Source: Trichobilharzia regenti (taxonomy: Eukaryota > Platyhelminthes > Trematoda > Strigeidida > Schistosomatidae). From it: 64,000 nt of DNA. Location: positions 117,629,842 through 117,693,841 of the forward strand of contig OX235270.1 of assembly GCA_944472135.2 (NCBI GenBank). Reading direction: 5' to 3'. A program made the translations under genes and the position numbers. Below are positions 20,584 through 31,951 of this stretch, in pieces; the first letter of the stretch is position 1; the number at the start of each line of letters is the position of its first letter. The notes beneath the pieces are model-generated. The model was not told the DNA's origin and made no database searches. It saw only the letters and a program-made list of their open reading frames with translations.

Positions 20584-20861
20584 CTTAGTAATAACGGACG
20601 AATAAACCAAAACACCGATTGGCCGCTTGAGATTTCTTTATTGTTACACCAACATATAAAAATAATAACTGAACTAAGGTCTGTGAACAAATATTACAAT
20701 AATAAATCACAAGATTACTTCTGACGGTTTTGTCCTGACTTCTTTCTGAACAGCGACCGATGAGACGATGACTGTCGTATTGATGCCTCCGCGAAAATTG
20801 GGGAAGTTGGTTTTGAGCAAACAACCAAGAATTGATCGTTCAATCTTCAGCTCCATTGACA
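20584..20861 (-). repeat. Split LTR between copies E and F, 278-bp part
   Basis: First 278 bp of the minus LTR, starting CTTAGTAATAACGG on the plus strand and ending ATTGACA. It forms a long inverted repeat with the adjoining nested plus LTR and acts as the 3' LTR of copy F. Confidence 0.88.
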
Positions 20862-21625
20862 CTCCCAGGCAAATAAGGGATCCAACCTTTTTTTCTTTCA
20901 CGACCAATGCACGTTGACTTGGATGCCATTGCGAGAACCTGGGTCACACGGACAGAGCTGAAATGGAAAACAAACAGAAAAGCCAACACACCACAAGCAT
21001 ACCCACAGCACAATCTCACACATCGCTGACGACCTGCGCCTCCAGACAGAGACCTCCTCTTGACATCTCGCAACACAATCGCCACTTGCTAGAATGACTC
21101 TTGCAAAATGCAACGTGACCATAGCACCGACTCATGATACTCTACGCACATCCTCTTATCTACTCACTACCAGTTACCACTGCAATCGCTTGTCACTCAT
21201 TCTGCCTCAGTTCTAGTAGCGGTGACGTATGCGAGCCTCAGTCGTTTACACTCTTTCTCCCCGGCGTGTCGGACCGCAGCTAACAATTATCTCCGTGTGC
21301 ATTTCATTCTCAGCAATAGCCTAGCCTCCCCGGCGTATACGACCCATCTGCTGTCCTTAGCATCAATCAATTCATTCATGGATGTAGAAGAGTGGACACA
21401 ACTTCAGAAGTAATCACGACGAAAGTTTTAACAAAATTACGCAATAACAACAAGATACGAAAACAACAAGTAAACACAATGAATCCAAAAAACACCAATT
21501 GATAGGACACACCACACTATATACAAACAGTACAAACAACCTCGCCGATCATGTCTTGGTGGAATTCCTTTGAAGAATCGCAGGGCTATCACCAGTACGC
21601 CTACAACCCCTCTCAGGTTGACGCC

Positions 21626-23581
21626 CTAGGTTGGAAAATCAATGCAGAGTTCATTTGCTAATTTCCTTCTAACAGCTATATCCTCAAATCTGAACGGCAA
21701 CGTGCCCATGATATTGTAACGTAGAAAATAGATGACGAACAAACATACGACGTATCTGGTCAACCAAGCGTAGAAACAGAGTAATTTACACCAAAGATAA
21801 TAGCATTCAATTAGTAACTTGAAACTAGAAATGCCTTTATTCATGCAAGTCAATTTAACAACTACTCTCTCGTTTACACTTGGCTTATTCTCACTAAACT
21901 GAGCACTATCTTTCGTCTTTTCAAACCCACCAACACTATCATAGTCATTGCATAAGGCACGTGAGTTCATGGACGTCCATTTCACTGTGGAAGAAAACAC
22001 CAACGATGACTGAGTGACACAAGGTGATGAACTAAGCGGTGGATCAGAAGCTGTTCTTTTTCGGCTTTCAGATAGTTGTCCAACTGCAAGATTACCAACA
22101 ATGCCGTCTTTCACCACTAGTTCGGGTTTAGCACTATCATCTGATGATAGGTGGGTTACACGCTGATCAATCACACTGACTGTCTCACAAGTATGCATGC
22201 CTTCTGGAACTGCACATGCATTTATTTCTACTTCACGTTCAAGTTGTACAGAACCTTTATTTAACTTAGCGGTAGTAGGCATTCCCTCCATTTCATCATG
22301 ATCAACCAAAGAGAAATCTGCACTATCATGATCATTACCACAAATATTCAATTTACCGTCAAGTTCATCATTTTCAAACTCTTTGTTAACAGCAGTAGAC
22401 AATTTTGGTTCCTCCTCACAAATCATTAAAGGTTTTATATCTTCACTCTGACTAGTTATACTTTGTAAACTTTTGGAGTCAGTACCCCACTCTGAAGCAG
22501 TAACTCTATTCTGTGACACTCTATTCAACAATGGCTTACCGGTTGTAACTACAGAATTCTTCACCGCACCGTTATCGTCACACAATTCGGAGTAAGGCCT
22601 GGAGTTTACATTTAGCTTATCACTGAACTTGCTCACCGTTTCACAGTTCACTTCTGTATGCACCACTTGCGCACGTGTAAAACACAACCGTGTTTGTCTT
22701 GCATCTTGTAACTCATCTGTTGAGGATGTACTACGAAACCTGTTACACTCATTAGGTCTATATGCATTACTGGACATCATGGAGCCTTCTCGATATCCAC
22801 CTCTCTGAGGCCTACTCGTCATCAATGATTGCATTTTGCTCTCAGACTGCTCTATTCTAGGGGTGAGATTCAATATACTGGCAAACTTGCTCATAGATTG
22901 ATTGACACTATCGTTTACCAGTTTCAGAATATCATCAAACTTTGGCTCGATACCCTCATCCTCCATACGGGAGCTTATCTTCAGCCACTTCCTTTGCAGT
23001 CGAGTAGGTAGGCGTCTTGCTATTACTTCTAGTATAAAACTCCAGTTGAGGTCACTCATGCGATTCATCAAAATCATTCCATTCTTGTAAATTAGCAAAT
23101 TATCTAAAAACTCAGTGAGTGCCTGGGAGTCATCCTGTAATTGACCACCATTACCCTTAACAGCCTCGAATAATTTCCCTGCAATCATCGAAGGTCTTCC
23201 AAACCTTTGACGTAATATGCTCATAGCCTCATCGTAGCCCTCTTTTGGCTTCATAAACTTACAGCACTGTATAGCTCTTGCAGCATCTCCAGTGCAATAT
23301 CTCATCAAATACATTAACTTCAATTCATCACCTAATAGAAAACTACTCAACATGATCTCAAACTCCTTCACAAATTGTAAATAATCAGCTGGGTTTCCAT
23401 CGAAACACCGTGGTTCTAATTTAGGGAGTTTGATGTTTCTATTATCCCTGAATGGCGAAACAGTAACATCAACCATGTCATGCTTAACATCAGACACATC
23501 GTTACAATTAACAGACAAGTCACAATGACTTACTTTCCTGTTTGCATCCAAGACACTCTGTCCCTTCTTTGACCCAGGCAT
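21626..23581 (-). CDS. Gag-like protein of Gag-only LTR element, copy F, intact (651 aa)
   Basis: Tandem twin of copy E. By eye the proteins differ at only a couple of residues (for example MMSS against MISS, and NACAVPE against NAGAVPE). It has the same DUF1759-like core, polar acidic middle, long hydrophobic C-terminus and lack of pol functions. The near-identity of E and F together with their shared nested solo LTR shows that they arose by DNA-level tandem duplication, not by independent retrotransposition. Confidence 0.85.
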   Translation of the reverse strand: MPGSKKGQSVLDANRKVSHCDLSVNCNDVSDVKHDMVDVTVSPFRDNRNIKLPKLEPRCFDGNPADYLQFVKEFEIMLSSFLLGDELKLMYLMRYCTGDAARAIQCCKFMKPKEGYDEAMSILRQRFGRPSMIAGKLFEAVKGNGGQLQDDSQALTEFLDNLLIYKNGMILMNRMSDLNWSFILEVIARRLPTRLQRKWLKISSRMEDEGIEPKFDDILKLVNDSVNQSMSKFASILNLTPRIEQSESKMQSLMTSRPQRGGYREGSMMSSNAYRPNECNRFRSTSSTDELQDARQTRLCFTRAQVVHTEVNCETVSKFSDKLNVNSRPYSELCDDNGAVKNSVVTTGKPLLNRVSQNRVTASEWGTDSKSLQSITSQSEDIKPLMICEEEPKLSTAVNKEFENDELDGKLNICGNDHDSADFSLVDHDEMEGMPTTAKLNKGSVQLEREVEINACAVPEGMHTCETVSVIDQRVTHLSSDDSAKPELVVKDGIVGNLAVGQLSESRKRTASDPPLSSSPCVTQSSLVFSSTVKWTSMNSRALCNDYDSVGGFEKTKDSAQFSENKPSVNERVVVKLTCMNKGISSFKLLIECYYLWCKLLCFYAWLTRYVVCLFVIYFLRYNIMGTLPFRFEDIAVRRKLANELCIDFPT

Positions 23582-23726
23582 TGTTGAACTTGACCCAATT
23601 CTAAAAATGTTCCAGATATTGCTTGTTCAAAAAGGACTTGACCGGCACCAGGAAAGATGAACGGCGACTATCCAAACTGTCACCAGCGGTCCAAAACCGT
23701 CGACAACTGACTTCACCATCAGAAAC

Positions 23727-24452
23727 TTTCAGTCACGTCTCGTAAACCGTTAACGCACAGCTCTTGCTACGCTCGGGCTAACGCTGTTCCTTGAACTTTT
23801 TCAGAAACCTGTAGTCTCAATGGAGTTGAAGATTGAACGATCAATTCTTGGTTGTTTGCTCAAAACCAACTTCCCCAATTTTCGCGGAGGCATCAATACG
23901 ACAGTCATCGTCTCATCGGTCGCTGTTCAGAAAGAAGTCAGGACAAAACCGTCAGAAGTAATCTTGTGATTTATTATTGTAATATTTGTTCACAGACCTT
24001 AGTTCAGTTATTATTTTTATATGTTGGTGTAACAATAAAGAAATCTCAAGTGGCCAATCGGTGTTTTGGTTTTTTCGTCCGTTATAACTAAGCGTTTCTG
24101 AAAACTTCAAGGAACAGCGTGGGCCCGAGTGTAGCAAGAGCTGGGCATTAACGGTTTATGAGACGTGATTGACACTTAGTAATAACGGACGAATAAACCA
24201 AAACACCGATTGGCCGCTTGAGATTTCTTTATTGTTACACCAACATATAAAAATAATAACTGAACTAAGGTCTGTGAACAAATATTACAATAATAAATCA
24301 CAAGATTACTTCTGACGGTTTTGTCCTGACTTCTTTCTGAACAGCGACCGATGAGACGATGACTGTCGTATTGATGCCTCCGCGAAAATTGGGGAAGTTG
24401 GTTTTGAGCAAACAACCAAGAATTGATCGTTCAATCTTCAGCTCCATTGACA
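23727..24452 (-). repeat. Second interrupted LTR: 88 bp, nested plus LTR (23815-24174), 278 bp
   Basis: Same arrangement as 20136-20861, offset by one period: minus LTR end at 23727-23814, plus solo LTR at 23815-24174 and the rest of the minus LTR at 24175-24452. The mutated left pentamer is identical to the first copy, supporting recent duplication. Confidence 0.88.
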
Positions 24453-25215
24453 CTCCCAGGCAAATAAGGGATCCAACCTTTTTTTCTTTCACGACCAATG
24501 CACGTTGACTTGGATGCCATTGCGAGAACCTGGGTCACACGGACAGAGCTGAAATGGAAACAAACAGAAAAGCCAACACACCACAAGCATACCCACAGCA
24601 CAATCTCACACATCGCTGACGACCTGCGCCTCCAGACAGAGACCTCCTCTTGACATCTCGCAACACAATCGCCACTTGCTAGAATGACTCTTGCAGAATG
24701 CAACGTGACCATAGCACCGACTCATGATACTCTACGCACATCCTCTTATCTACTCACTACCAGTTACCACTGCAATCGCTTGTCACTCATTCTGCCTCAG
24801 TTCTAGTAGCGGTGACGTATGCGAGCCTCAGTCGTTTACACTCTTTCTCCCCGGCGTGTCGGACCGCAGCTAACAATTATCTCCGTGTGCATTTCATTCT
24901 CAGCAATAGCCTAGCCTCCCCGGCGTATACGACCCATCTGCTGTCCTTAGCATCAATCAATTCATTCATGGATGTAGAAGAGTGGACACAACTTCAGAAG
25001 TAATCACGACGAAAGTTTTAACAAAATTACGCAATAACAACAAGATACGAAAACAACAAGTAAACACAATGAATCCAAAAAACACCAATTGATAGGACAC
25101 ACCACACTATATACAAACAGTACAAACAACCTCGCCGATCATGTCTTGGTGGAATTCCTTTGAAGAATCGCAGGGCTATCACCAGTACGCCTACAACCCC
25201 TCTCAGGTTGACGCC

Positions 25216-27155
25216 CTAGGTTGGAAAATCAATGCAGAGTTCATTTGCTAATTTCCTTCTAACAGCTATATCCTCAAATCTGAACGGCAACGTGCCCATG
25301 ATATTGTAACGTAGAAAATAGATGACGAACAAACATACGACGTATCTGGTCAACCAAGCGTAGAAACAGAGTAATTTACACCAAAGATAATAGCATTCAA
25401 TTAGTAACTTGAAACTAGAAATGCCTTTATTCATGCAAGTCAATTTAACAACTACTCTCTCGTTTACACTTGGCTTATTCTCACTAAACTGAGCACTATC
25501 TTTCGTCTTTTCAAACCCACCAACACTATCATAGTCATTGCATAAGGCACGTGAGTTCATGGACGTCCATTTCACTGTGGAAGAAAACACCAACGATGAC
25601 TGAGTGACACAAGGTGATGAACTAAGCGGTGGATCAGAAGCTGTTCTTTTTCGGCTTTCAGATAGTTGTCCAACTGCAAGATTACCAACAATGCCGTCTT
25701 TCACCACTAGTTCGGGTTTAGCACTATCATCTGATGATAGGTGGGTTACACGCTGATCAATCACACTGACTGTCTCACAAGTATGCATGCCTTCTGGAAC
25801 TGCACCTGCATTTATTTCTACTTCACGTTCAAGTTGTACAGAACCTTTATTTAACTTAGCGGTAGTAGGCATTCCCTCCATTTCATCATGATCAACCAAA
25901 GAGAAATCTGCACTATCATGATCATTACCACAAATATTCAATTTACCGTCAAGTTCATCATTTTCAAACTCTTTGTTAACAGCAGTAGACAATTTTGGTT
26001 CCTCCTCACAAATCATTAAAGGTTTTATATCTTCACTCTGACTAGTTATACTTTGTAAACTTTTGGAGTCAGTACCCCACTCTGAAGCAGTAACTCTATT
26101 CTGTGACACTCTATTCAACAATGGCTTACCGGTTGTAACTACAGAATTCTTCACCGCACCGTTATCGTCACACAATTCGGAGTAAGGCCTGGAGTTTACA
26201 TTTAGCTTATCACTGAACTTGCTCACCGTTTCACAGTTCACTTCTGTATGCACCACTTGCGCACGTGTAAAACACAACCGTGTTTGTCTTGCATCTTGTA
26301 ACTCATCTGTTGAGGATGTACTACGAAACCTGTTACACTCATTAGGTCTATATGCATTACTGGACATCATGGAGCCTTCTCGATATCCACCTCTCTGAGG
26401 CCTACTCGTCATCAATGATTGCATTTTGCTCTCAGACTGCTCTATTCTAGGGGTGAGATTCAATATACTGGCAAACTTGCTCATAGATTGATTGACACTA
26501 TCGTTTACCAGTTTCAGAATATCATCAAACTTTGGCTCGATACCCTCATCCTCCATACGGGAGCTTATCTTCAGCCACTTCCTTTGCAGTCGAGTAGGTA
26601 GGCGTCTTGCTATTACTTCTAGTATAAAACTCCAGTTGAGGTCACTCATGCAATTCTTAGAAATCATTGCATTTTTGTCTGTCAACAGATCACCGAGTAA
26701 CTCAGTGAGTGCCTTGGAGTCATCTCTAAGTTGGCTGCCATTAACTATGACAGCTTCGTATACGTTCCTTATAATCATTGAATGTCTTCCAAACCTTTGA
26801 CGTAATATGCCCATAGCCTCATCGTAGCCCTTTTTTGGCTTCATAATCTTACAGCACTGTGTAGCTCTTGAAGCAACTCCAGTGCAGTACATCATCAGAT
26901 GCATCAACTTCATTTCATTATTTAATAAGGAAATAATCAACATGATTTTAAATTCCCTTACAAACTGTAAATATTCAGCTGTGTTTCCGTCGAAACACCG
27001 TGGTTCATACTTGGGGAGTTGATAATCCTATTATCCCTAGCATCAACCATGTCATGCTTAACATCAGACACATCGTTACAATTAACAGACAAGTCACAAT
27101 GACTTACATTCCTGTTTGCATCCAAGACACTCTGTCCCTTCTTTGACCCAGGCAT
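25216..27155 (-). pseudogene. Gag-like ORF, copy G, diverged N-terminal half with frameshift
   Basis: From the ATG at 27155 the frame reads the family N-terminus, lacks the VTVSPF segment and shifts frame, stopping at 26958 after NIYSL, exactly as in copy B. The gag frame is open again from an internal ATG at 26943 to 25216 (575 codons). Residues before MSDLNWSF are the diverged subfamily; after it the sequence is near-identical to E and F with the long C-terminus. Unlike copy B it keeps lysine where B has TAG. Confidence 0.85.
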
Positions 27156-27300
27156 TGTTGAACTTGACCCAATTCCAAAAATGTTCCATATATGGTTTGT
27201 TCAAAAAGGACTTGACCGACAGCAGGAAAGATGAACGGCGACTATCCAAACTGTCACCAGCGGTCCAAAACCGTCGACAACTGACTTCACCATCAGAAAC

Positions 27301-27388
27301 TATCAGTCACGTCTCGTAAACCGTTAACGCACAGCTCTTGCTACGCTCGGGCCAACGCTGTTCATTGAAGTATTTCAGAAACCCTTAG
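27301..27388 (-). repeat. Third interrupted LTR, 88-bp part
   Basis: Minus LTR end TATCAGTCACG to CCCTTAG. It is the closest match to the reversed junction at 4466-4553 in the left arm, and it preserves the CTTAG pentamer next to the nested LTR. Confidence 0.85.
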
Positions 27389-27748
27389 TCTCAATGTAGT
27401 TGAAGATTGAACGATCAATTCTTGGTTGTTTGCTCAAAACCAACTTCCCCAATTTTCGCGGAGGCATCAATACGACAGTCATTGTCTCATCGGTCGCTGT
27501 TCAGAAAGAAGTCAGGACAAAACCGTCAGAAGTAATCTTGTGATTTATTATTGTAATATTTGTTCACAGACCTTAGTTCAGTTATTATTTTTATATGTTG
27601 GTGTAACAATAAAGAAATCTCAAGTGGCCAATCGGTGTTTTGGTTTTTTCGTCCGTTATAACTAAGCGTTTCTGAAAACTTCAAGGAACAGCGTGGGCCC
27701 GAGTGTAGCAAGAGCTGGGCATTAACGGTTTATGAGACGTGATTGACA
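27389..27748 (+). repeat. Nested solo LTR, third copy, with CTTAG target duplication
   Basis: 360-bp plus LTR bounded on the left by CTTAG and on the right by CTTAG (TTGACA then CTTAGTAATAACGG). A 5-bp duplication fits integrase-mediated insertion by an LTR retroelement, so a partner element must supply integrase. Confidence 0.88.
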
Positions 27749-28016
27749 CTTAGTAATAACGGACGAATAAACCAAAACACCGATTGGCCGCTTGAGATTT
27801 CTTTATTGTTACACCAACATATAAAAATAATAACTGAACTAAGGTCTGTGAACAAATATTACAATAATAAATCACAAGATTACTTCTGACGGTTTTGTCC
27901 TGACTTCTTTCTGAACAGCGACCGATGAGACGATGACTGTCGTATTGATGCCTCCGCGAAAATTGGGGAAGTTGATTTTGAGGAAACAACAATGAATTGA
28001 TCGTTTATTCTTCAAC
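27749..28016 (-). repeat. Last minus LTR of the right arm, decaying outer end
   Basis: Continuation of the interrupted LTR. Its last 50 or so bases (from about 27,975) diverge strongly and the LTR border is not preserved. Unrelated sequence follows, so the array ends here. Bases 28,020-28,400 hold nothing I recognise. Confidence 0.8.
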
Positions 28017-28399
28017 TGTACTTACAGTCTTCCTTAATATTAAATGCAAGTCTTTCACTATTATCTTGTGGTTTATTCTACTAAAAGTAAATCTTGCCAG
28101 CTATTTTTCCAATAATTTGAATATTTTCCTTTTTTCAAACCTAAGTCAAACTCATAGGTGCTCAGTCTTAAACTGTATTTGACCGTGTCTGTGCAGACGG
28201 CATGCTATTCATGTGAATGCTTAGTTTGTGTGAGCAAAATATTATTAGACTGGGGCTTGATTCCGGTAAGAGCGTTCCAACAATTTGTCTAAATTACGGG
28301 GACCACACAGAATCAGCTGCACAGCATACAGTCTTCGAGCTAGTGGGGTGATAGATCTTTTTCATCAATACAGTGTGGAATCAAGCTGTAATAAAAAAA

Positions 28400-29090
28400 A
28401 TAAATAAATAAGTGGCTGTAATGATACCTCCCTCCAACCCCGCTCAATGGAATTCTATTGATTCCGCTCAAAAATACATTCTGATTTAATGCCATGGCAT
28501 TGTCATTTAGCTTGCATTGTACTGCACTAATGTGTTCTTCATGTGTGTTTACATCTAGGATGGCGATCAGTAGGTCATCTGCATACGCTTCGGCTAACAG
28601 AATTTCATGCAACAAGTGGTCCGTAATCCCCTGGAATCCACACATACTCATACAATTTAAGTGGTGGGGCAAAGTTTGTTCTAAGTATATCATCCTCAGC
28701 AATCGGAATAATGCGATAGGCGCAAACCAAGTTCACATTAGTGAATATCGTGGTAAAGTGCTGAATGTGGGTTACTGATCGTCTGTCGGGGACTATGCGT
28801 CTATTTAGGCCTCAAATCAGTACTATTCTTCCAAGGTACGATGTATAATGGCGAAGCCCATTGACTATTTGAAGGCCAAATAACCCCTGCTGAATCATAT
28901 AATCTAGTTAATCTATCGCTATTTTTGGCTGGTACAGGGGAACTCTTCCTGGCTTATAAAACACTATGGAGCAATGTGTCCATATACTGTGAATGATTTT
29001 TGGAATAGCTTTGGAAGTTTGAGTGTTGGTTGCAGTCAGATTTGGGAATTCCATCAGTATTTCTCGGCCCATTTTGGTACTAACAATAAT
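28400..29090 (-). mobile_element. Ty3/gypsy-type reverse transcriptase relic
   Basis: Minus-strand translation gives, in broken frames, FPNLTATNTQ, then LDYMIQQG, then PSNSQWASPLYIVP near 28,850. These are the order and motifs of the start of gypsy RT. Further on, AYADDLLIAI near 28,580 followed by THEEHISAVQCKLN matches the catalytic box and helix after it. The stretch between is shortened and stops interrupt it. Neither LTR nor integrase is seen, so it is an old fragment. Confidence 0.75.
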
Positions 29091-30149
29091 GTATATTTTC
29101 ATATAAACATATAAATTTACGTGAGAATGCATGCCATTTTTACAAGCACGATCAAGTATGATATAATATCAAATCGTAGGTTGTCTACGAGTTAATAATA
29201 TTTCAACAGTTAAATATTTGATATACATAACAATAACAGCCTTATTCCAAACAGTGTTTGTGGTACGGGTGTGGAAGTTTTAGCGTGAATTACAATATAT
29301 AGCATCTAATACCGTCATAAATTTATTAAGAAATTCAAATAAAAAAATCAAAAACATACATATATATAAATACAATCATTGTCGGAACCAGGCCGTATAG
29401 TTATTGAATTGTACAGTTGTCCTCCAGGTTGCGCGGGAAAACTGACTTCGTTTCGTTTCCATCCCGTGGTTGTAGGCATGCGATAACCAACCAATATTGA
29501 GGTAAGTACAACGTTTACAAGGGATTGGAAGCTGTTTTAGAAAAGTAAAAGTGCTGAGGTGAATCATTAAAGTGTAATAAATTAAGCAGGTGCAATATAT
29601 CATTAATAAATACATTTATATAGGAAACAGAATGGGGAAGTAATTAATCCTTAGGCTGACAACGTTCATTTGCAATGTATAATAATATCCATATAGTTCG
29701 TACTATTATGATGTCCACTTTTGGCTTTAATACAATTATTTTCAAGCCAGTTGTTTTTATTTCATGCCTTTTTGTCCATTTGATGCACAACCGTACCCTA
29801 CAGGGAATAGGAATAGAATAAGTCGAATGAAATTCATATAAAGCTATAAAATGTTAGGTTTAATGGAATATAATGAGGATCAAGTAAAGACGTTATTGGA
29901 AAATGAATGAGATAAGACATTGTGAAGTGGTATTTAAAGATCTGACGATGGATAGCAAGTTAATTTATAAGATGCCCCACAAATCTGTGCAGATCCCGCG
30001 TGGTCGCATCTCAACAATAGGCTGAGCGAATGGTATATATTTAAAGGTAGAAGCATGATATGTCAAGGCATTCATTATTATCTTTTTCAAGATAAAGATC
30101 TAAGCCCTCATAAAAATCAGAGAAATCTCGAGCCTTTAAATTGCATATT
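29085..30149 (+). repeat. Inverted repeat, left copy (about 1.05 kb)
   Basis: This segment is the reverse complement, with many substitutions and some length differences, of 32977-33868. Clear anchors are CAGGCCGTATAGTTATTG, GATGCCCCACAAATCTGTGC and TAAGCCCTCATAAAAATCAG. No protein domain is recognised. It may be the 3' region of an unidentified non-LTR element, because the right copy is followed by an ATT run. Confidence 0.75.
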
Positions 30150-31049
30150 GCTGTTCCTGCAGAATGGGGCGATTCACCTTAGTGACCACCACCATATCTA
30201 CTGATCAGCTAGCGCCACCCTCCCTCCTTTTTTGATGTTAGGCTCTGAGACTATGATTATTATGGCTACCGCAAATATATTGCTTGGTACCAGACATGTT
30301 CGTACCCCATATTCCATCTCCCTAGCTTTCTTAATGAGTGCTTCCAATAGGTCTCCACGTACATCTTTATGAACATATTATATATGTGTGCATGCATCCT
30401 GATGAACAGATTACTTTATAAGAAGTTAAAACCTTAAAGAGTAAAACGAATAGGTTTTGTGAATAGTGGAGCAAGATTTAGCAGAACACTATAGTTAAGG
30501 TTCAATTTAGGTAGTATGGACTGAAGGTAAGGTCGGTTGGCAGGACTTAGTGTACTTATATGTAGTAAACATCTGACATTGCAAAGTAACGTGTCTAGAC
30601 ATATTATAAAAAGATATTAACACAGAACCAACAAAATTTTGGCATTTGTTAACAATACTGCAGTGTGTGTATACTGAAGAATGGTAGTTAGTCTACAGGG
30701 AGCCGTAGAGTAAATCAAACCATATATGATAAGAGTATAATTAATATTATAATTCGTATATCAAATAATACACTAGGCTCAATAATTGAGTGTTATAAGG
30801 GAAACAAGCGTGGTAAAGCAAGAGAACATTTGATGCATAAATATTTTAATCATTTTAAGTATTTCCATAACAATCTAATTTAAGAATTGAACATGCATGA
30901 TTAATAAGTATTATCATATTAGTATATACATATGTAAAACGTTAAAAGGTGTGGATGCTATTACAATTATTTCCAGTGTTACTTTTACCAACACAACTTA
31001 GTGAAAATTATAGAGAATAGAAATCAGTAAATTAGTTAACGTTCGCTGC
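30150..31049. other. AT-rich interval without recognised feature
   Basis: On the minus strand roughly 30,195-30,365 is open for about 55 codons (reading EALIKKAREMEYG) and may be a decayed protein fragment, but I cannot assign it. The remainder is AT-rich with no repeat or gene that I recognise. Confidence 0.4.
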
Positions 31050-31117
31050 GTGAGTATTAGAGTCGAGATATACGTATGTGACTATACTGAAGACTGGACT
31101 GGCCTTCAATTTCCGTT

Positions 31118-31951
31118 CTACCAACAGTTGTGGTCTTTTAGACGAGCTAGGGTGGACATGTTAAAGTGTCTTTCTAGGCTCCGTTTGAACCCATCAGGGT
31201 TTTCACAACATCTTATTTCAGGTGGTAGTTGGTTCCAAAGAGTGCAATATTTTATGGTGAAAAAGTTTGCCCTAATGGATTTTCTGTGGGTAGCCACCTT
31301 GACAAGGTAGTCGTGGTTTCGCAGCTGATATGATTTAATATTTTCCCACGTTATGGATGAGTTACTGTAGCAATGTTTCCTAATGACTTTGAAGAGTAGA
31401 AATAGGTTGCACTTCACTCTCCTTAACCACAGAGGCTCTAATTTCAGACGTACACACCTGTCAACATATTCCACTTGTTGGTCGAACCCTATTATGCGTT
31501 TCGTGAGGAATCTCTGGACACTTTCGATTTTTTTGTCTACAGACCTGAGGTTACTAAATAGGAGAGCACAATATTCAAGTTTGGGACGGATACATGTCCT
31601 ATATATAGCTAATCTTGCTTCTTGGGTGTAGAAGTTACGCAGTACAAAGCCAGTAAGTCGTTTACAGTCAGATACAACCTTATTTGCATGATCGGAAAAG
31701 GATAAATCTGAGTATGTTATCCCGAGATCTGTGACTGTGTTCAGTTTTGAGAGGAGCTTACCGTACATATATAGGCACATTATCGGTTTCCAGCGTCCAA
31801 GGTGGGTTATACCGCACTTGTCTGGGTTGAAAGTCAGTTGCCACTTTTCGCTCCAATCGCCTAGATCGTTTAAGTCTTGTTGGATCTTGCTTTCGACGCT
31901 CATATCACCGTACCCATAATCATATACTATCTTGATGTAATGATTGTACAT
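31118..31951 (-). mobile_element. CR1-like non-LTR element, C-terminal RT fragment
   Basis: A 277-codon open minus-strand frame matches the region after the RT active site in CR1-like elements: DLGDWSEKWQLTFNPDKC, VTDLGITYSDLSFSDH, RPKLEYCALLFSN, and LWNQLPPEIR near the end. The catalytic YADD itself is missing, as the fragment begins just after it. The frame survives, so it is not very old. It abuts a Gag-element relic at about 31,940. Confidence 0.82.

Noticed and set aside
1..28016. CRISPR array or bacterial system suggested by the regular repeats
   Set aside because: The repeats are hundreds to thousands of bases long, LTR-bordered and set among intron-containing genes. No short repeat-spacer pattern is present.
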